A DNA stretch of 64,000 nt. Origin: Candidatus Thalassarchaeum sp. (GTDB taxonomy: Archaea; Thermoplasmatota; Poseidoniia; Poseidoniales; Thalassarchaeaceae). The stretch spans positions 1-64,000 of the forward strand of contig JADHRW010000004.1 in assembly GCA_016777225.1 (NCBI GenBank). The letters run 5' to 3'. The notes under the pieces are model-generated. The model had not been told where the DNA came from. It made no database searches and saw only the letters and a program-made list of their open reading frames with translations. The position numbers and the translations under genes are program-made. Of this stretch, positions 1 through 9,268 are shown piece by piece; position 1 is the stretch's first letter, and every line of letters begins with the position of its first letter.

Positions 1-3000
1 TGGACTTAGCACAATGTCCAAACGGATTTACAAGTCTTAATTCTAGAACATGTAGCGGAGCAACTTTGGCTTTAACTAATGCTGAAGGAATGATGTATAG
101 TTTCCCAACGGGTTCTCAGAATCAAGCAGAAATGCAACTGATGGTGGAAGCCCTAGTATATCTCTCCACAAACAATTCAAGAGAGATTTTCTTAACAGTT
201 CTTGACCCACTGGGCCTCCTAGACTCACCATGGCCAGGTTGGCAGAAAGGAGATTCAGGGACAATTGCAGATACTACTGCTGACACATATTTCGAAGATT
301 TAGGTGCATCTCCTGATGCATTAGGATATGGCCATCTGGTTGTTGTTAACGACACTCGTATTACATTGAATGATGCATATAGTTTACATCCTGCAATTGC
401 AATAGACAATTCAGGAAATACTCATGTTACTTGGATGGATGGCCGAGCTTACGGTTTCGATATCGATGTTAATTATGAAATATATTACACTCGCTTAAGA
501 CTGAGTTCTGCAGGCGCATGGGACGGAGTAAGTGAAGGCCTCCCTTCTTATGCAATTAAACAAATTGCAGATGCCGCAATATCAAATGTTGAGGGTTATG
601 AGGGGATAGATCCAGATAGACCATTTAGCGCTAATTCTCACATGCCTTCGATACTTACAGATTCATTCGATAATGTTCATCTGACATGGTTAGATAACTA
701 CAATGGAACACAAGGCGAGACTCTAATGTATTCTCGATTAAATCATACTAACAATGATTATCCGACAGGTTTCCCTCTTAATTCAATAGCATCATCAATC
801 TTTGACCCATGGGAATTAATCCCAATCACTGAATGGCAATCTGATAAATTAGGTCCAAACTCTCCAGCATTTCCTGAGTTAGGGCAGCCGCCCGCCTTTG
901 CTAATGACATGGGTAGTGGCGCACACGTTGGTTGGTCAGACACTAACAAATGCAGTGATGAAAATAATGGCGGTTCATACACTCTATGTTATGTCCATAT
1001 TTTAACAGGATTAGTTGATGTTTCTCTAACAGATTCTGAAACCTTCTATCATACCATAGAACCAAGCGAACAAACTACATACAATATGACGATTTCTAAT
1101 CCCACACCAGGTCCCGCTGAATTAGTTGCAGATATATTTTCGTTAGCGATTGAAGGTGTTCCGACAAATTGGAGCGCTAGTATATTCTTTGCATCTAATC
1201 ATACTCCTATTTTTGATTCAACACCAGTTTCTCTTCAAGGTGGAGATAGCCTTTCTCTCTATATGAGGGTTAGAGCGCCTACAATTTACCAAGCACATGG
1301 CGATGAGTTAGCAACAATCAAAGTCTCTGCAATTTCATACAAAGATCCCGCCATAAGAGATGAGGCAATTACTCTTACATTAATGGATGTTGTTCACGGG
1401 ATTCAATTAGATACCAGTCATTTCCAAGCAGATGTTGAACAAGGCCAACAAGCGACCTTTTCAATATCTATAACGAATACAGGGAATGTATATGATACAT
1501 TTGCGTTTTATGATCCAACTACATTGGAAGGCCAAACTGAATGGGCTCTGCCGTTCGGCTGGGGAATTACGTTCCCAACCTTGTTGTCGTTAGATCCTGG
1601 GCAATCAATGACTAGGAATTTACAGGTTGACGTACCTACTTCACAAGAACCAGGTACGTTTGTAATATATCTCAAGGGTTGGTCAACTGGTGAACCTGTT
1701 TTATCTGTCGATAAAGGAACTTTTGATATTCTTGAACTATGGGTAAATGTTTCAATTAAGAGTACAGGAAACATAGTCTTTGAGTTAGGAGATACAACAA
1801 AACATGTTCTTCCTGGAGAATGTTCTGAGTTTGAAATCGAAGTAACCAAACATTTCACACCCGGGCATCTAGTCTTCACAACTCCTGGCGGTCCCGATGA
1901 AAAACCTGATGAAGTTTCCGAGCAAACATGGAGATTTGATCACTGGACTGTAAATTTAGACTTCTCCGAAGCTCCTGGGGGAAATAGTATTCCTCAAGAA
2001 ACACCTCGTTATTGGGCAGTAGTCGATTTACCATACAAGGTAACGGCTGAAATGTGTGCACCATTCAATGCAACGGCAGGAATCGGCGATTCCGTCACGT
2101 TTAAAGCAACTTTAGATGGTGCCCCTAAGGTTAGAGATTCTGTAGTATTAGTAACAAATGTAATCCAAAGATATGATTTAGAAGCAACAAGCAATACGAT
2201 ATTATCCTTATATCCTGGACAAGAATATCAACTTGATACTGGTATCATGAATACAGGTAATGGAGCAGACCGTTACGAAATAGCAGTGGGTTCAATTATA
2301 GATCAGGATGGTAATGCTGACGTATGGGATATAGTAATTCCTCGAATATTATTTGAAGAATTAGATCGAGATGAATCACAACTTATTCCAATAATGATAA
2401 ATGTACCAGAACAAACATTAGCGGGTCAATACACTGTAGTCCTTGAGATATTTAGTGAAGAGTCATTCGAAGGGACTAAACTTAGAGATTTGGTGACATT
2501 ACAGGTGGAAATTGTAGAATTCCATGACATGAGAATAACTGTAGATCCAACTGTTGAGAGCCGGATTAAAACAACTGCGCCAGGAAGGGTGGTTAGATTT
2601 ACAATGAATGTGACTAACTTTGGCAACGTTGCTGATCAACCCACTGTTCACAACCATACTGTTGATGGTGCGGGTTGGGACGTAGTGCCTGGTTTGAATA
2701 CTCTGGGGAAATGGAATATCGAATATGCATTATTAGAAGGATTTGGTTCTGAATATCCTGTAGAACGGCCATGTGTTGTTCTGATGCAGGGTGACCCAAT
2801 TCCTAGTGAGGGGTGCTTCAAAGATTCTAAAGGACGAATTACTTTACCGGAAATGCCATCATACACTACATTACAATTAGTAGCAATAGTTACTATAGAT
2901 CCTGAAGCAGCCTTAGCCGATAGGGAAATAGGTATAAAATTAAAATCAAGCTTTGGCGATTCTTTAGCTGGAGGAGATTTTGATGAAACTCCAATTTGGG

Positions 3001-3665
3001 AAGACTCTTGTACAATTGATATGAATGGAGACGGTTTACCGGATAATTATCGGCCAAATTGCGATACTAATGAACAAGTATTAGAATTAAGGTTGAGGGC
3101 ACCAGACTTGCAGATATTAGAAACTAAAGTAGGTGATCGTACTGGACAAATTGGTGACATGTTATCTGTTACTGTTTCAATTTTCAATGATGGCAATTCT
3201 CATGCCACTGACGTAAATGTCATATTGTGCGTCGATCAATCCGTTAGTTCGATTAAGAAGGATGGCTGTAAAGAATCTAATGTGGTATATCGCCAATTAA
3301 TTGAGGCAATAATGCCTACAAGAGATGGTGATGAACCTCCTCTAATTACTCTACTATATTTAGTTGAAGCAGGAACTCATGAAGTGGTAGTAGTGGTAGA
3401 TCCTGAAAATATAATCGTAGAGACTGATGAACGTAATAATTACCAGTCAGTGGGCGATATGGGTTCGAATAACGGTATTCTCGATGTCGGAGTTGAAGTT
3501 ATTGCTATGTATTCAGTACCTGCAATTATTCTTGGAGCAACCTTTGCTTTAATTTCAGTTGCTGGAGTAGTTATGTATGGACGAAGAATAGAAGCTTTAG
3601 ATAGATTTGCTGAAAAAAGTAGCATGTTGTCAAATTTAGATGATGACTCAGATACGGAGTTTTAA
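1..3665 (+). CDS. Large membrane-anchored surface protein (partial, 5' end outside window)
   Basis: The frame is open from base 3 to the TAA at 3663-3665, with no stop before the first in-frame TTG at 66, so the real start lies upstream. About 1220 residues are visible. The first third has two stretches resembling BNR/sialidase-type blades (HPAIAIDNSGNTHVTW and a later SILTDSFDNVHLTW). After that come several Ig-like modules of the NEW3/CARDB type, recognised by recurring phrases such as ITNTGNVYDTF, MNTGNGADRY and VSIFNDGNSHATDV. A single membrane helix (AIILGATFALISVAGVVMYG) lies about 45 residues from the end, followed by a short cytoplasmic tail ending in acidic residues. The architecture suggests an extracellular protein fixed in the membrane at its C-terminus; adhesion or polymer binding is only inference. 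The two-TM gene downstream starts 17 nt after this stop and is probably co-transcribed. Confidence 0.85.
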   Translation, partial: DLAQCPNGFTSLNSRTCSGATLALTNAEGMMYSFPTGSQNQAEMQLMVEALVYLSTNNSREIFLTVLDPLGLLDSPWPGWQKGDSGTIADTTADTYFEDLGASPDALGYGHLVVVNDTRITLNDAYSLHPAIAIDNSGNTHVTWMDGRAYGFDIDVNYEIYYTRLRLSSAGAWDGVSEGLPSYAIKQIADAAISNVEGYEGIDPDRPFSANSHMPSILTDSFDNVHLTWLDNYNGTQGETLMYSRLNHTNNDYPTGFPLNSIASSIFDPWELIPITEWQSDKLGPNSPAFPELGQPPAFANDMGSGAHVGWSDTNKCSDENNGGSYTLCYVHILTGLVDVSLTDSETFYHTIEPSEQTTYNMTISNPTPGPAELVADIFSLAIEGVPTNWSASIFFASNHTPIFDSTPVSLQGGDSLSLYMRVRAPTIYQAHGDELATIKVSAISYKDPAIRDEAITLTLMDVVHGIQLDTSHFQADVEQGQQATFSISITNTGNVYDTFAFYDPTTLEGQTEWALPFGWGITFPTLLSLDPGQSMTRNLQVDVPTSQEPGTFVIYLKGWSTGEPVLSVDKGTFDILELWVNVSIKSTGNIVFELGDTTKHVLPGECSEFEIEVTKHFTPGHLVFTTPGGPDEKPDEVSEQTWRFDHWTVNLDFSEAPGGNSIPQETPRYWAVVDLPYKVTAEMCAPFNATAGIGDSVTFKATLDGAPKVRDSVVLVTNVIQRYDLEATSNTILSLYPGQEYQLDTGIMNTGNGADRYEIAVGSIIDQDGNADVWDIVIPRILFEELDRDESQLIPIMINVPEQTLAGQYTVVLEIFSEESFEGTKLRDLVTLQVEIVEFHDMRITVDPTVESRIKTTAPGRVVRFTMNVTNFGNVADQPTVHNHTVDGAGWDVVPGLNTLGKWNIEYALLEGFGSEYPVERPCVVLMQGDPIPSEGCFKDSKGRITLPEMPSYTTLQLVAIVTIDPEAALADREIGIKLKSSFGDSLAGGDFDETPIWEDSCTIDMNGDGLPDNYRPNCDTNEQVLELRLRAPDLQILETKVGDRTGQIGDMLSVTVSIFNDGNSHATDVNVILCVDQSVSSIKKDGCKESNVVYRQLIEAIMPTRDGDEPPLITLLYLVEAGTHEVVVVVDPENIIVETDERNNYQSVGDMGSNNGILDVGVEVIAMYSVPAIILGATFALISVAGVVMYGRRIEALDRFAEKSSMLSNLDDDSDTEF

Positions 3666-3681
3666 TTTAGGAAGTGGAAAA

Positions 3682-4041
3682 ATGAGTTTTAAGAAATTAT
3701 TTAATTATATGGTCATGATATTTATTTCTGGTTTAGGTTTATTCAATAGTACTCAATTAGAAGTAAGATACGAGCCCGGTACCAATAATGAATTATTTTT
3801 CCAAAATGGACAAATCATTTCTACTGCATTTATGGGATTATTTATTGCGGCGTTTTTCGTCGAGATATTAATAATGAAGAAAAACGGAGCTTCAACTTCA
3901 TCTGATAAAAAGATCAGAAAGAAAGAAAAAGAACCTAAAAATTCAGAAAAGAAATCTGATGGCAAGAAATCTGACGATAAGAAACCTGAAGTAGATTCTA
4001 GTAAAATCATTACTGAAAATAATGTGTCTAAAACTGACTAA
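3682..4041 (+). CDS. Small two-helix membrane protein with Lys-rich tail
   Basis: A 119-residue protein of unknown family. The ATG at 3682 is preferred over the in-frame ATG at 3640 because it follows a purine-rich TTAGGAAGTGG motif and avoids overlap with the preceding surface-protein gene. Two hydrophobic segments are visible (about residues 5-22 and 44-65). The last 50 residues are very rich in Lys, Asp, Ser and Glu (KKIRKKEKEPKNSEKK and following) and are probably cytoplasmic and disordered. It ends tail to tail with the regulator on the other strand, overlapping it by 4 nt. Its position directly after the surface protein suggests an accessory role in the same envelope function, which is inference. 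Confidence 0.7.
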   Translation: MSFKKLFNYMVMIFISGLGLFNSTQLEVRYEPGTNNELFFQNGQIISTAFMGLFIAAFFVEILIMKKNGASTSSDKKIRKKEKEPKNSEKKSDGKKSDDKKPEVDSSKIITENNVSKTD

Positions 4042-4775
4042 CGGACTAGCCACCAAGGCAATGGAGTATCCTTATCCGCTGAAACAAAGTTTTTTCCATT
4101 AGTTACAAAATCTTGCATTAGTCTGTCTTGTATATTTTCCATTATCTCTTGAGCAGCCTTTGGCTGTATTCGTATATTTTGAGAAAATATATCTAAATCC
4201 AAAGGCCTTCTTGGTTGTATCATCATTTCTCTGGCCATAATTCTCTCCTCATAAGATTCAGAATTTTCCGACACTCCTTTAGATGCTTTATTCATTACTT
4301 GTTGGTGTAGCGCAATAATTGCGTCTCTTTGACCGTCAATTTTTTCCAATGCGAGATCTAGATCTGATAAAATATTCATGGCCTCTGACATTGGCAATTT
4401 CCTTCTAGTTCCCAAACGGTCAATCACTGGATTTAAGTCAGTTGGCAACTTATTAGAAAGCCTCATTGGTCCCCCTGATGGCATCTGTCTATGCTCTGCC
4501 CTGAACAAATCTGGGCCTAAATCTAGACGTAAAGAAAATGACTGATTTACCTTATACATTTTCTTCGGCGGCCCCCCTTTTTCAGAAGGCATTTTTTCAG
4601 ATTCAACAAATCCAGTTTTTTCTAAAATTTTGATATGTTTCATAACTGCTTGCTGACTTATTTCTAATAATTCTGAAAGCTGTAATGGGTAGTGCGGCTC
4701 CTTAACTAAATGCTTCAAGATATCTCTCCGGGCCTTATTTTCAAGAATAGCCATAGCCTCGTCAAAGTCCACCAT
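4038..4775 (-). CDS. Winged-helix (ArsR-like) transcriptional regulator
   Basis: A 245-residue protein. Residues 1-70 form an ArsR-type winged helix: EAMAILENKARRDILKHL, then LSELLEISQQAVMKHIKILE as the helix-turn-helix, then a wing with a GGPPKKMYKV turn leading to the dimer region. This is the common archaeal layout of COG1777-type predicted regulators. The C-terminal part is mostly helical with no metal-binding Cys/His cluster, so metal sensing is unlikely. ATG 4775 is preferred to the GTG at 4778. A short inverted repeat lies just upstream (4782-4796) and may be its own operator. It sits between envelope genes; its targets are unknown. Confidence 0.85.
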   Translation of the reverse strand: MVDFDEAMAILENKARRDILKHLVKEPHYPLQLSELLEISQQAVMKHIKILEKTGFVESEKMPSEKGGPPKKMYKVNQSFSLRLDLGPDLFRAEHRQMPSGGPMRLSNKLPTDLNPVIDRLGTRRKLPMSEAMNILSDLDLALEKIDGQRDAIIALHQQVMNKASKGVSENSESYEERIMAREMMIQPRRPLDLDIFSQNIRIQPKAAQEIMENIQDRLMQDFVTNGKNFVSADKDTPLPWWLVR

Positions 4776-4781
4776 CACTTA

Positions 4782-4796
4782 CCAACCCGGAGTTGG
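4782..4796. promoter_or_regulatory. Inverted repeat beside the regulator start, possible operator
   Basis: CCAAC and GTTGG arms are separated by five bases, 6 bp upstream of the regulator ATG. A further CCAAC half-site lies at about 4819. On the minus strand TATA-like stretches lie at about 4826-4850, so this repeat would fall downstream of the transcription start, where a bound protein would block transcription. Autoregulation is inference. Confidence 0.35.
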
Positions 4797-4859
4797 GTAG
4801 TCGGTCGGTATCTAAAAACCCAACTTATATCGATAAAATATATTTTAATGAATTAAAGA

Positions 4860-5657
4860 TCAACCTTCATCCCAGTTTTTCCAGTTATTTTCAGATTCTT
4901 CCCTCTGAGATTCTGTTTCTTTTTTGTCGGAATTTTCTATATCTATATCCTCTAATTTATCTTCTGCTGTTAACTCAGGTAATGAGCTTTCATTCTTCAT
5001 GAAAGGATTAGGGACTTGATTACCTTCAATTGAATTATATTTCTTAAAAAGTTCATCGGTTGTCATTATATTTTGTTGTATTATTATTTCTTTTTCAGGG
5101 GATTTATCTTTTCTTCTCCATAATATCAATCCCATTATTAGAGTTATAATAGCCATCGGAAAACCTAAGAAACAACTAATCATTGATACAACAACCCACC
5201 AATCTGAGAACAGACTTGCTTGAATATCTAATTCATCAATTAACCATAAAGTAGTATCCCCATCGTTTACTAAAATATATTCGGCATCATTTTGGATTTC
5301 AAAAACTCTAACTGGAATATATACTATTTTTCCACTTGCATTAGGTCTTTTATTATTAGATTCAATTAATCCAGGCTCTCTGCCTTCTATATTATTACCT
5401 TCCATATCCGTCATTCTTAATTCAGGCTCAATTTGACTGCCGTTTTCATTAAATCTAAATGCAATATAGTATCCTATCTTTGATAATTCAAGACTTCCTT
5501 GCTCGCCACTTTCTAATTTTATTATATGATTCTCATCTACATCCATTTTTTCTACAATACTTTCAGTAGATTGACTCCATGAAGCCACAAAAATAATGAT
5601 TAAAAATAATGAAACGCCAGTAAATCGCTTAACCCAGATTTTACCTCGCCCTTCCAT
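4860..5657 (-). CDS. Bitopic membrane protein of unknown function
   Basis: A 265-residue protein with no recognised family. Residues 10-28 are a hydrophobic signal-anchor or signal peptide (FTGVSLFLIIIFVASW). Residues 30-150 form a polar, probably extracellular, mostly beta domain. Residues 152-180 are a strong membrane helix followed by RRKDK, and the last 85 residues are acidic, low-complexity and probably cytoplasmic. The ATG at 5657 lies 39 nt downstream of the topoisomerase VI A stop at 5697 on the same strand, so it may be read from the top6BA transcript. It is encoded next to the winged-helix gene and precedes it on the minus strand. Confidence 0.75.
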   Translation of the reverse strand: MEGRGKIWVKRFTGVSLFLIIIFVASWSQSTESIVEKMDVDENHIIKLESGEQGSLELSKIGYYIAFRFNENGSQIEPELRMTDMEGNNIEGREPGLIESNNKRPNASGKIVYIPVRVFEIQNDAEYILVNDGDTTLWLIDELDIQASLFSDWWVVVSMISCFLGFPMAIITLIMGLILWRRKDKSPEKEIIIQQNIMTTDELFKKYNSIEGNQVPNPFMKNESSLPELTAEDKLEDIDIENSDKKETESQREESENNWKNWDEG

Positions 5658-5696
5658 GACACCAAGGCAACGCTCCCCCCATTTCAGATTTGGCTA

Positions 5697-6806
5697 TTAA
5701 TAGTTCAACCCTTCGTCAGCTAATTTTTCCGGCAAATAGGTATCAGTTACGAAATCTAGGCCATATTTAGCGAGCGACTGTTGTTCTGCCTTTTTACCAA
5801 TCTCTTTCATTAGATTAATTTGATCTTTCCAATAACCTGTATTAAATCTTGGATCAGTTAATTCTGAATCTAATGCACCTAGATCCTGTTTTGTTAATTC
5901 ATCACTTGGCAAATCATATGCTAATATATCGTCTGCAGTGATTCCCAGATATGTGGCTTCTTTAGTTGCTAAATATTCAGAAATATGGGCAGTTTTAATA
6001 GCCCCATATGCGATACTCGCAAATATTCTAAATGACCAGGGATCACAGTCAGCAAAAACCAATATTGGTTTATTCCACTCCTGACTCATCCTCTTCATTA
6101 TTCTTCGAGTTGATCTTGCTGGCTGCCCTTTAAGATGAATTAATGCACATCTTGCTTCTTCATCAAATCCATTTTCTACAAGTCTATCAAACATTCCTCC
6201 TGTTTCAATTGCCATTATAAAATCAACATCCTCTTCTATCAAGGTCAATTTTTCTGCCTCAACATTGTATGGTACTCCATAACCAGAGTCTCCAACATCA
6301 TCTCTACAGTTTATTTTCATCCAATCTCCTTTCCTATTCCTTTCTTCAAAGGTGACGTTTCCAATTATTCTAGCGCCATCTTCTTCAGGCCTCAATTTGA
6401 AATCTTCTCGCAAACATTTTGTTACTATTTCTAAATCTTCAGCTAAATTATTACTTTCATTTTGTGAACCAAATTTTCCATGTCCCCAACCTTCACTGAT
6501 GTAGTACATTTCTCTTAATGTTGAGGATTTACCTGAATCAATCATTTGCTCAATAAATTCGGTTACGTGTAGAGATCGTAGTAACTGTCTAGCTGAACCC
6601 AAACTCGTAGCATCCCTAGTGCTCTTCTTCTTTCCATATTTGTAAACTCCTAATTTATTATCAAAGCCAATATTTGTTTTTGCTCTGACCGGCAAAGTCA
6701 TTGATGGAGGAACTCCTCTTTCCATCTTATTATGCATTTCTGCAGCAATACTTTTCAAAGCTTCCTTGACTTCAATTTTTGTCTTTCTCTGCCCTATTTC
6801 GCTCAT
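5697..6806 (-). CDS. top6A: DNA topoisomerase VI subunit A
   Basis: This is the DNA-cleaving subunit of the A2B2 type IIB topoisomerase that relaxes and decatenates chromosomes. The 369 residues match the usual Top6A length. An N-terminal winged-helix CAP domain carries the catalytic tyrosine in LREMYYISEGWG (Y101 or Y102). The Toprim domain follows, with the metal-binding Glu in FIMAIETGGMFDRL and the DxD pair in FADCDPWSF. The start overlaps the stop of top6B by 4 nt, so translation is probably coupled and the two subunits are made together. All expected catalytic residues are present. Confidence 0.97.
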   Translation of the reverse strand: MSEIGQRKTKIEVKEALKSIAAEMHNKMERGVPPSMTLPVRAKTNIGFDNKLGVYKYGKKKSTRDATSLGSARQLLRSLHVTEFIEQMIDSGKSSTLREMYYISEGWGHGKFGSQNESNNLAEDLEIVTKCLREDFKLRPEEDGARIIGNVTFEERNRKGDWMKINCRDDVGDSGYGVPYNVEAEKLTLIEEDVDFIMAIETGGMFDRLVENGFDEEARCALIHLKGQPARSTRRIMKRMSQEWNKPILVFADCDPWSFRIFASIAYGAIKTAHISEYLATKEATYLGITADDILAYDLPSDELTKQDLGALDSELTDPRFNTGYWKDQINLMKEIGKKAEQQSLAKYGLDFVTDTYLPEKLADEGLNY

Positions 6807-8899
6807 ATTTCTTCCTCCTCAAATTTACTAAAGATATCTATTATTTCTGAATCATCATTATCATTGAAAACAACTTCTTGTACCTCTACTTGATTATTTT
6901 CTGTAGTTATATTGTTTACTTCAAGCATTTCTTTCCGAACCACATTTATGGCCTCATTTTTTCTAATTTCATCCAATAATTTTTCATCAATTTTCGTGGC
7001 GCCAATAATATCTCCATTCCCTCTGAAGAACACATCTGTATCCGTCCAATCTCCTTTACTTAGTCCAGAAAGCGCAATACTAATAGTGGCCGAAGAACCA
7101 GGATTTAGAGTATCTAATCTCCAAGCCCATATCCCTCGAGCTTCTTTTCTCCCACCATTTGAGTTTTCTACAATTGATACCGACTCACTTTCTGGCCATT
7201 TAAGTAGAATTGTATAAGCTCTAGCCCTAGCGGTATAATTGAATACTTTAATTGAACATGTAGCAACTTTTCTCTCTTTATCCCAACCCAATTCTTCTTC
7301 ACAAAATACAGCATTCATTATTTGAGTTATTACAGGGGCTAAGTCGGGTACTTCTCTGCCCAATATCTTCGAGGTTTTATTTGCAATTTCCGGCAAAATA
7401 ACGTTAACTAATTCGAATTTCTCTCTTGCCTTTTCCCTTTGAGTATTTTTCTTTAGATGATTTTTCAAACCTCTTCCTACTTCTAGAAGCCCTTTTCTGA
7501 TTTCCTCAAAAACCTCTTCGTTATCTGACACTGCCTCTTTTGCCTCACTAGTAAATTGAACATTCGTTGATGCTAAATGTATCAGTACTGCTGCTGCCCC
7601 TTTAGGTAATCCTTTTCCGCCAGGATGATCTAATCCATATTGTTTCCAATTGATAGATTCTATTGCTTTAGTCAATGCACAACCTCCTTGTTGGTACATC
7701 AAAGGTACTCTGTTAGCAAATCTTAGTACTTCTATTGGCCCATCTGAAGTCAAATCTCCTCCGAAAACAAGGCCTACTTCAATTTGAAATGGATTTCCTT
7801 GACTTACTGAAGGCAATCTTGTAACCGTAGATGCAAATCTAGAATCAATCGCTTTGGATAATCCTTTTTTAATCAATAAATCATCTATAGGAGATAAACA
7901 ATCAGTAGGAGGCGGTAGAAGCTTAATTTCCTGAAATGAATGAATTAATCTCTTTGTATCTTCCGAATTTATTCTTTTTGGGTGTCTATTTTCTTCAATT
8001 TCAGATTTAGAAAGTAATTCTTTTGCAGCTCTCACACTAACTCCTGAAAAATTATGTCGAAGAAATGAGGTCATTCTATTTTGTTCAGATTCTCTCAACA
8101 TTCGTTGTAAAGTACCTAATTGGATTCCATGAGGATGTGGCTTAATTTCTTCCACGACTCTAGGTAATTTTTCACTCGTTCTAATCCATTTTGCATCTTC
8201 TAATATATCTCCATCCCTATCTTTGACAACCAAAGTTATTGTAGCATGTGGATTGACAATAGACGTCATTCTTAGATATTGGAAAACAGATTGTTTTCCA
8301 CGTTGATACTTTGCCTTCATTACAGTTGAAATTTTTAATCCGTGTGCAATTTCTTCTCCAGTATTTTCATCCGCCCAAACGTCTCTTCTTTCTCTTGATT
8401 TGATAGCTTTATTCTTCCTTGTATCTAACCCTAATTCTACAAAAACAGCGGAGGATTCTTTTGCTATTTTTGATATTACTCGAGTTTTAGCTCCAGTAGT
8501 TAACTGAGCATACATAACAACTCCTGTTATCCCTATTCCTTGTTGGCCTCTAGTTTGTCTTATGGCATGGAACCTCGAACCTAGCAAAAACTTTCCAAAG
8601 ACATTTTCTATAGCATCTCGTGGTATTCCAGGACCATTATCTTGAGAAATTAACTCAATATCATCTCCCTTCTGCCTATTTATTTCAACTTTTATTTCTG
8701 GAAGGATCCTTGCTTCTTCACAAGCATCTAATGAGTTATCCACCGCTTCTTTAACTGCAGTTATTAACGAACGTTGGAGAGAATCAAATCCTAAAAAGTG
8801 TTTATTCTTTTCAAAGAACTCACTTACAGCAATTTGTTTTTGTTTATTAGAAATATCCCGTGCATCTACCATTTCAAACTCTCCACTTGGTCCTCCCAT
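6803..8899 (-). CDS. top6B: DNA topoisomerase VI subunit B
   Basis: ATPase subunit of topoisomerase VI, 698 residues. The GHKL ATP-binding domain is clear: the N box in AVKEAVDNSLDACEEA, the G1 box in SQDNGPGIP and the G2 box in RGQQGIGITGVVMYAQ. A helix-two-turns-helix region and the transducer domain follow. The C-terminal part contains an Ig-like region with NPGSSATISIALSGL. Two starts are possible: ATG 8899, used here, or ATG 8872 (MVDARDISNKQ), which has GGAG 8 nt upstream. The last 4 nt overlap top6A. A small membrane protein starts divergently less than 30 bp away, so the promoters must be very compact. Confidence 0.97.
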   Translation of the reverse strand: MGGPSGEFEMVDARDISNKQKQIAVSEFFEKNKHFLGFDSLQRSLITAVKEAVDNSLDACEEARILPEIKVEINRQKGDDIELISQDNGPGIPRDAIENVFGKFLLGSRFHAIRQTRGQQGIGITGVVMYAQLTTGAKTRVISKIAKESSAVFVELGLDTRKNKAIKSRERRDVWADENTGEEIAHGLKISTVMKAKYQRGKQSVFQYLRMTSIVNPHATITLVVKDRDGDILEDAKWIRTSEKLPRVVEEIKPHPHGIQLGTLQRMLRESEQNRMTSFLRHNFSGVSVRAAKELLSKSEIEENRHPKRINSEDTKRLIHSFQEIKLLPPPTDCLSPIDDLLIKKGLSKAIDSRFASTVTRLPSVSQGNPFQIEVGLVFGGDLTSDGPIEVLRFANRVPLMYQQGGCALTKAIESINWKQYGLDHPGGKGLPKGAAAVLIHLASTNVQFTSEAKEAVSDNEEVFEEIRKGLLEVGRGLKNHLKKNTQREKAREKFELVNVILPEIANKTSKILGREVPDLAPVITQIMNAVFCEEELGWDKERKVATCSIKVFNYTARARAYTILLKWPESESVSIVENSNGGRKEARGIWAWRLDTLNPGSSATISIALSGLSKGDWTDTDVFFRGNGDIIGATKIDEKLLDEIRKNEAINVVRKEMLEVNNITTENNQVEVQEVVFNDNDDSEIIDIFSKFEEEEI

Positions 8900-8926
8900 G
8901 TCCTAATGACCTGGGGCCAACTTGTG

Positions 8927-9268
8927 ATGAATGAAGCCGAACTCCTTAGGCTATTGAAGGATGCGCTCAAAATTATGACCAAAGACTATATTTTCGATGA
9001 TTTTAGGAATGGCATGATTGAACAGATTGTTGATTTTGCCCATAGCGAATTAGTTGCATACTTTGGTATGATACTTATTCTTAGCGCCTTCTTTTTAGAA
9101 ACAAGAGACATATTAGAAAGCAAAGCCATAACATATCTAGGATTAATGGCAGGAGGTTCTGGATTATTGGCAATACGAGCCTATCTTATTTCCGAATGGG
9201 CCTTCTTCATTTTAGAAATAGCATGGTTTGCTGCAGCAATACTCGGCATACTCGCTTTAAGAAAATAA
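8927..9268 (+). CDS. Small hydrophobic membrane protein
   Basis: A 113-residue protein with about three membrane helices (centred near residues 50, 75 and 100) after a polar N-terminal stretch MNEAELLRLLKDALKIM. ATG 8927 is chosen because further in-frame extension would run into the divergent top6B gene; ATG 8906 is the alternative. No family is recognised. Its end overlaps the end of the convergent aconitase-family gene by 12 nt. Function unknown. Confidence 0.65.
   Translation: MNEAELLRLLKDALKIMTKDYIFDDFRNGMIEQIVDFAHSELVAYFGMILILSAFFLETRDILESKAITYLGLMAGGSGLLAIRAYLISEWAFFILEIAWFAAAILGILALRK

Noticed and set aside
66-68. TTG as start of the first surface protein
   Set aside because: The frame stays open upstream to the window edge and has no start signals at this TTG, so the gene is cut by the window.
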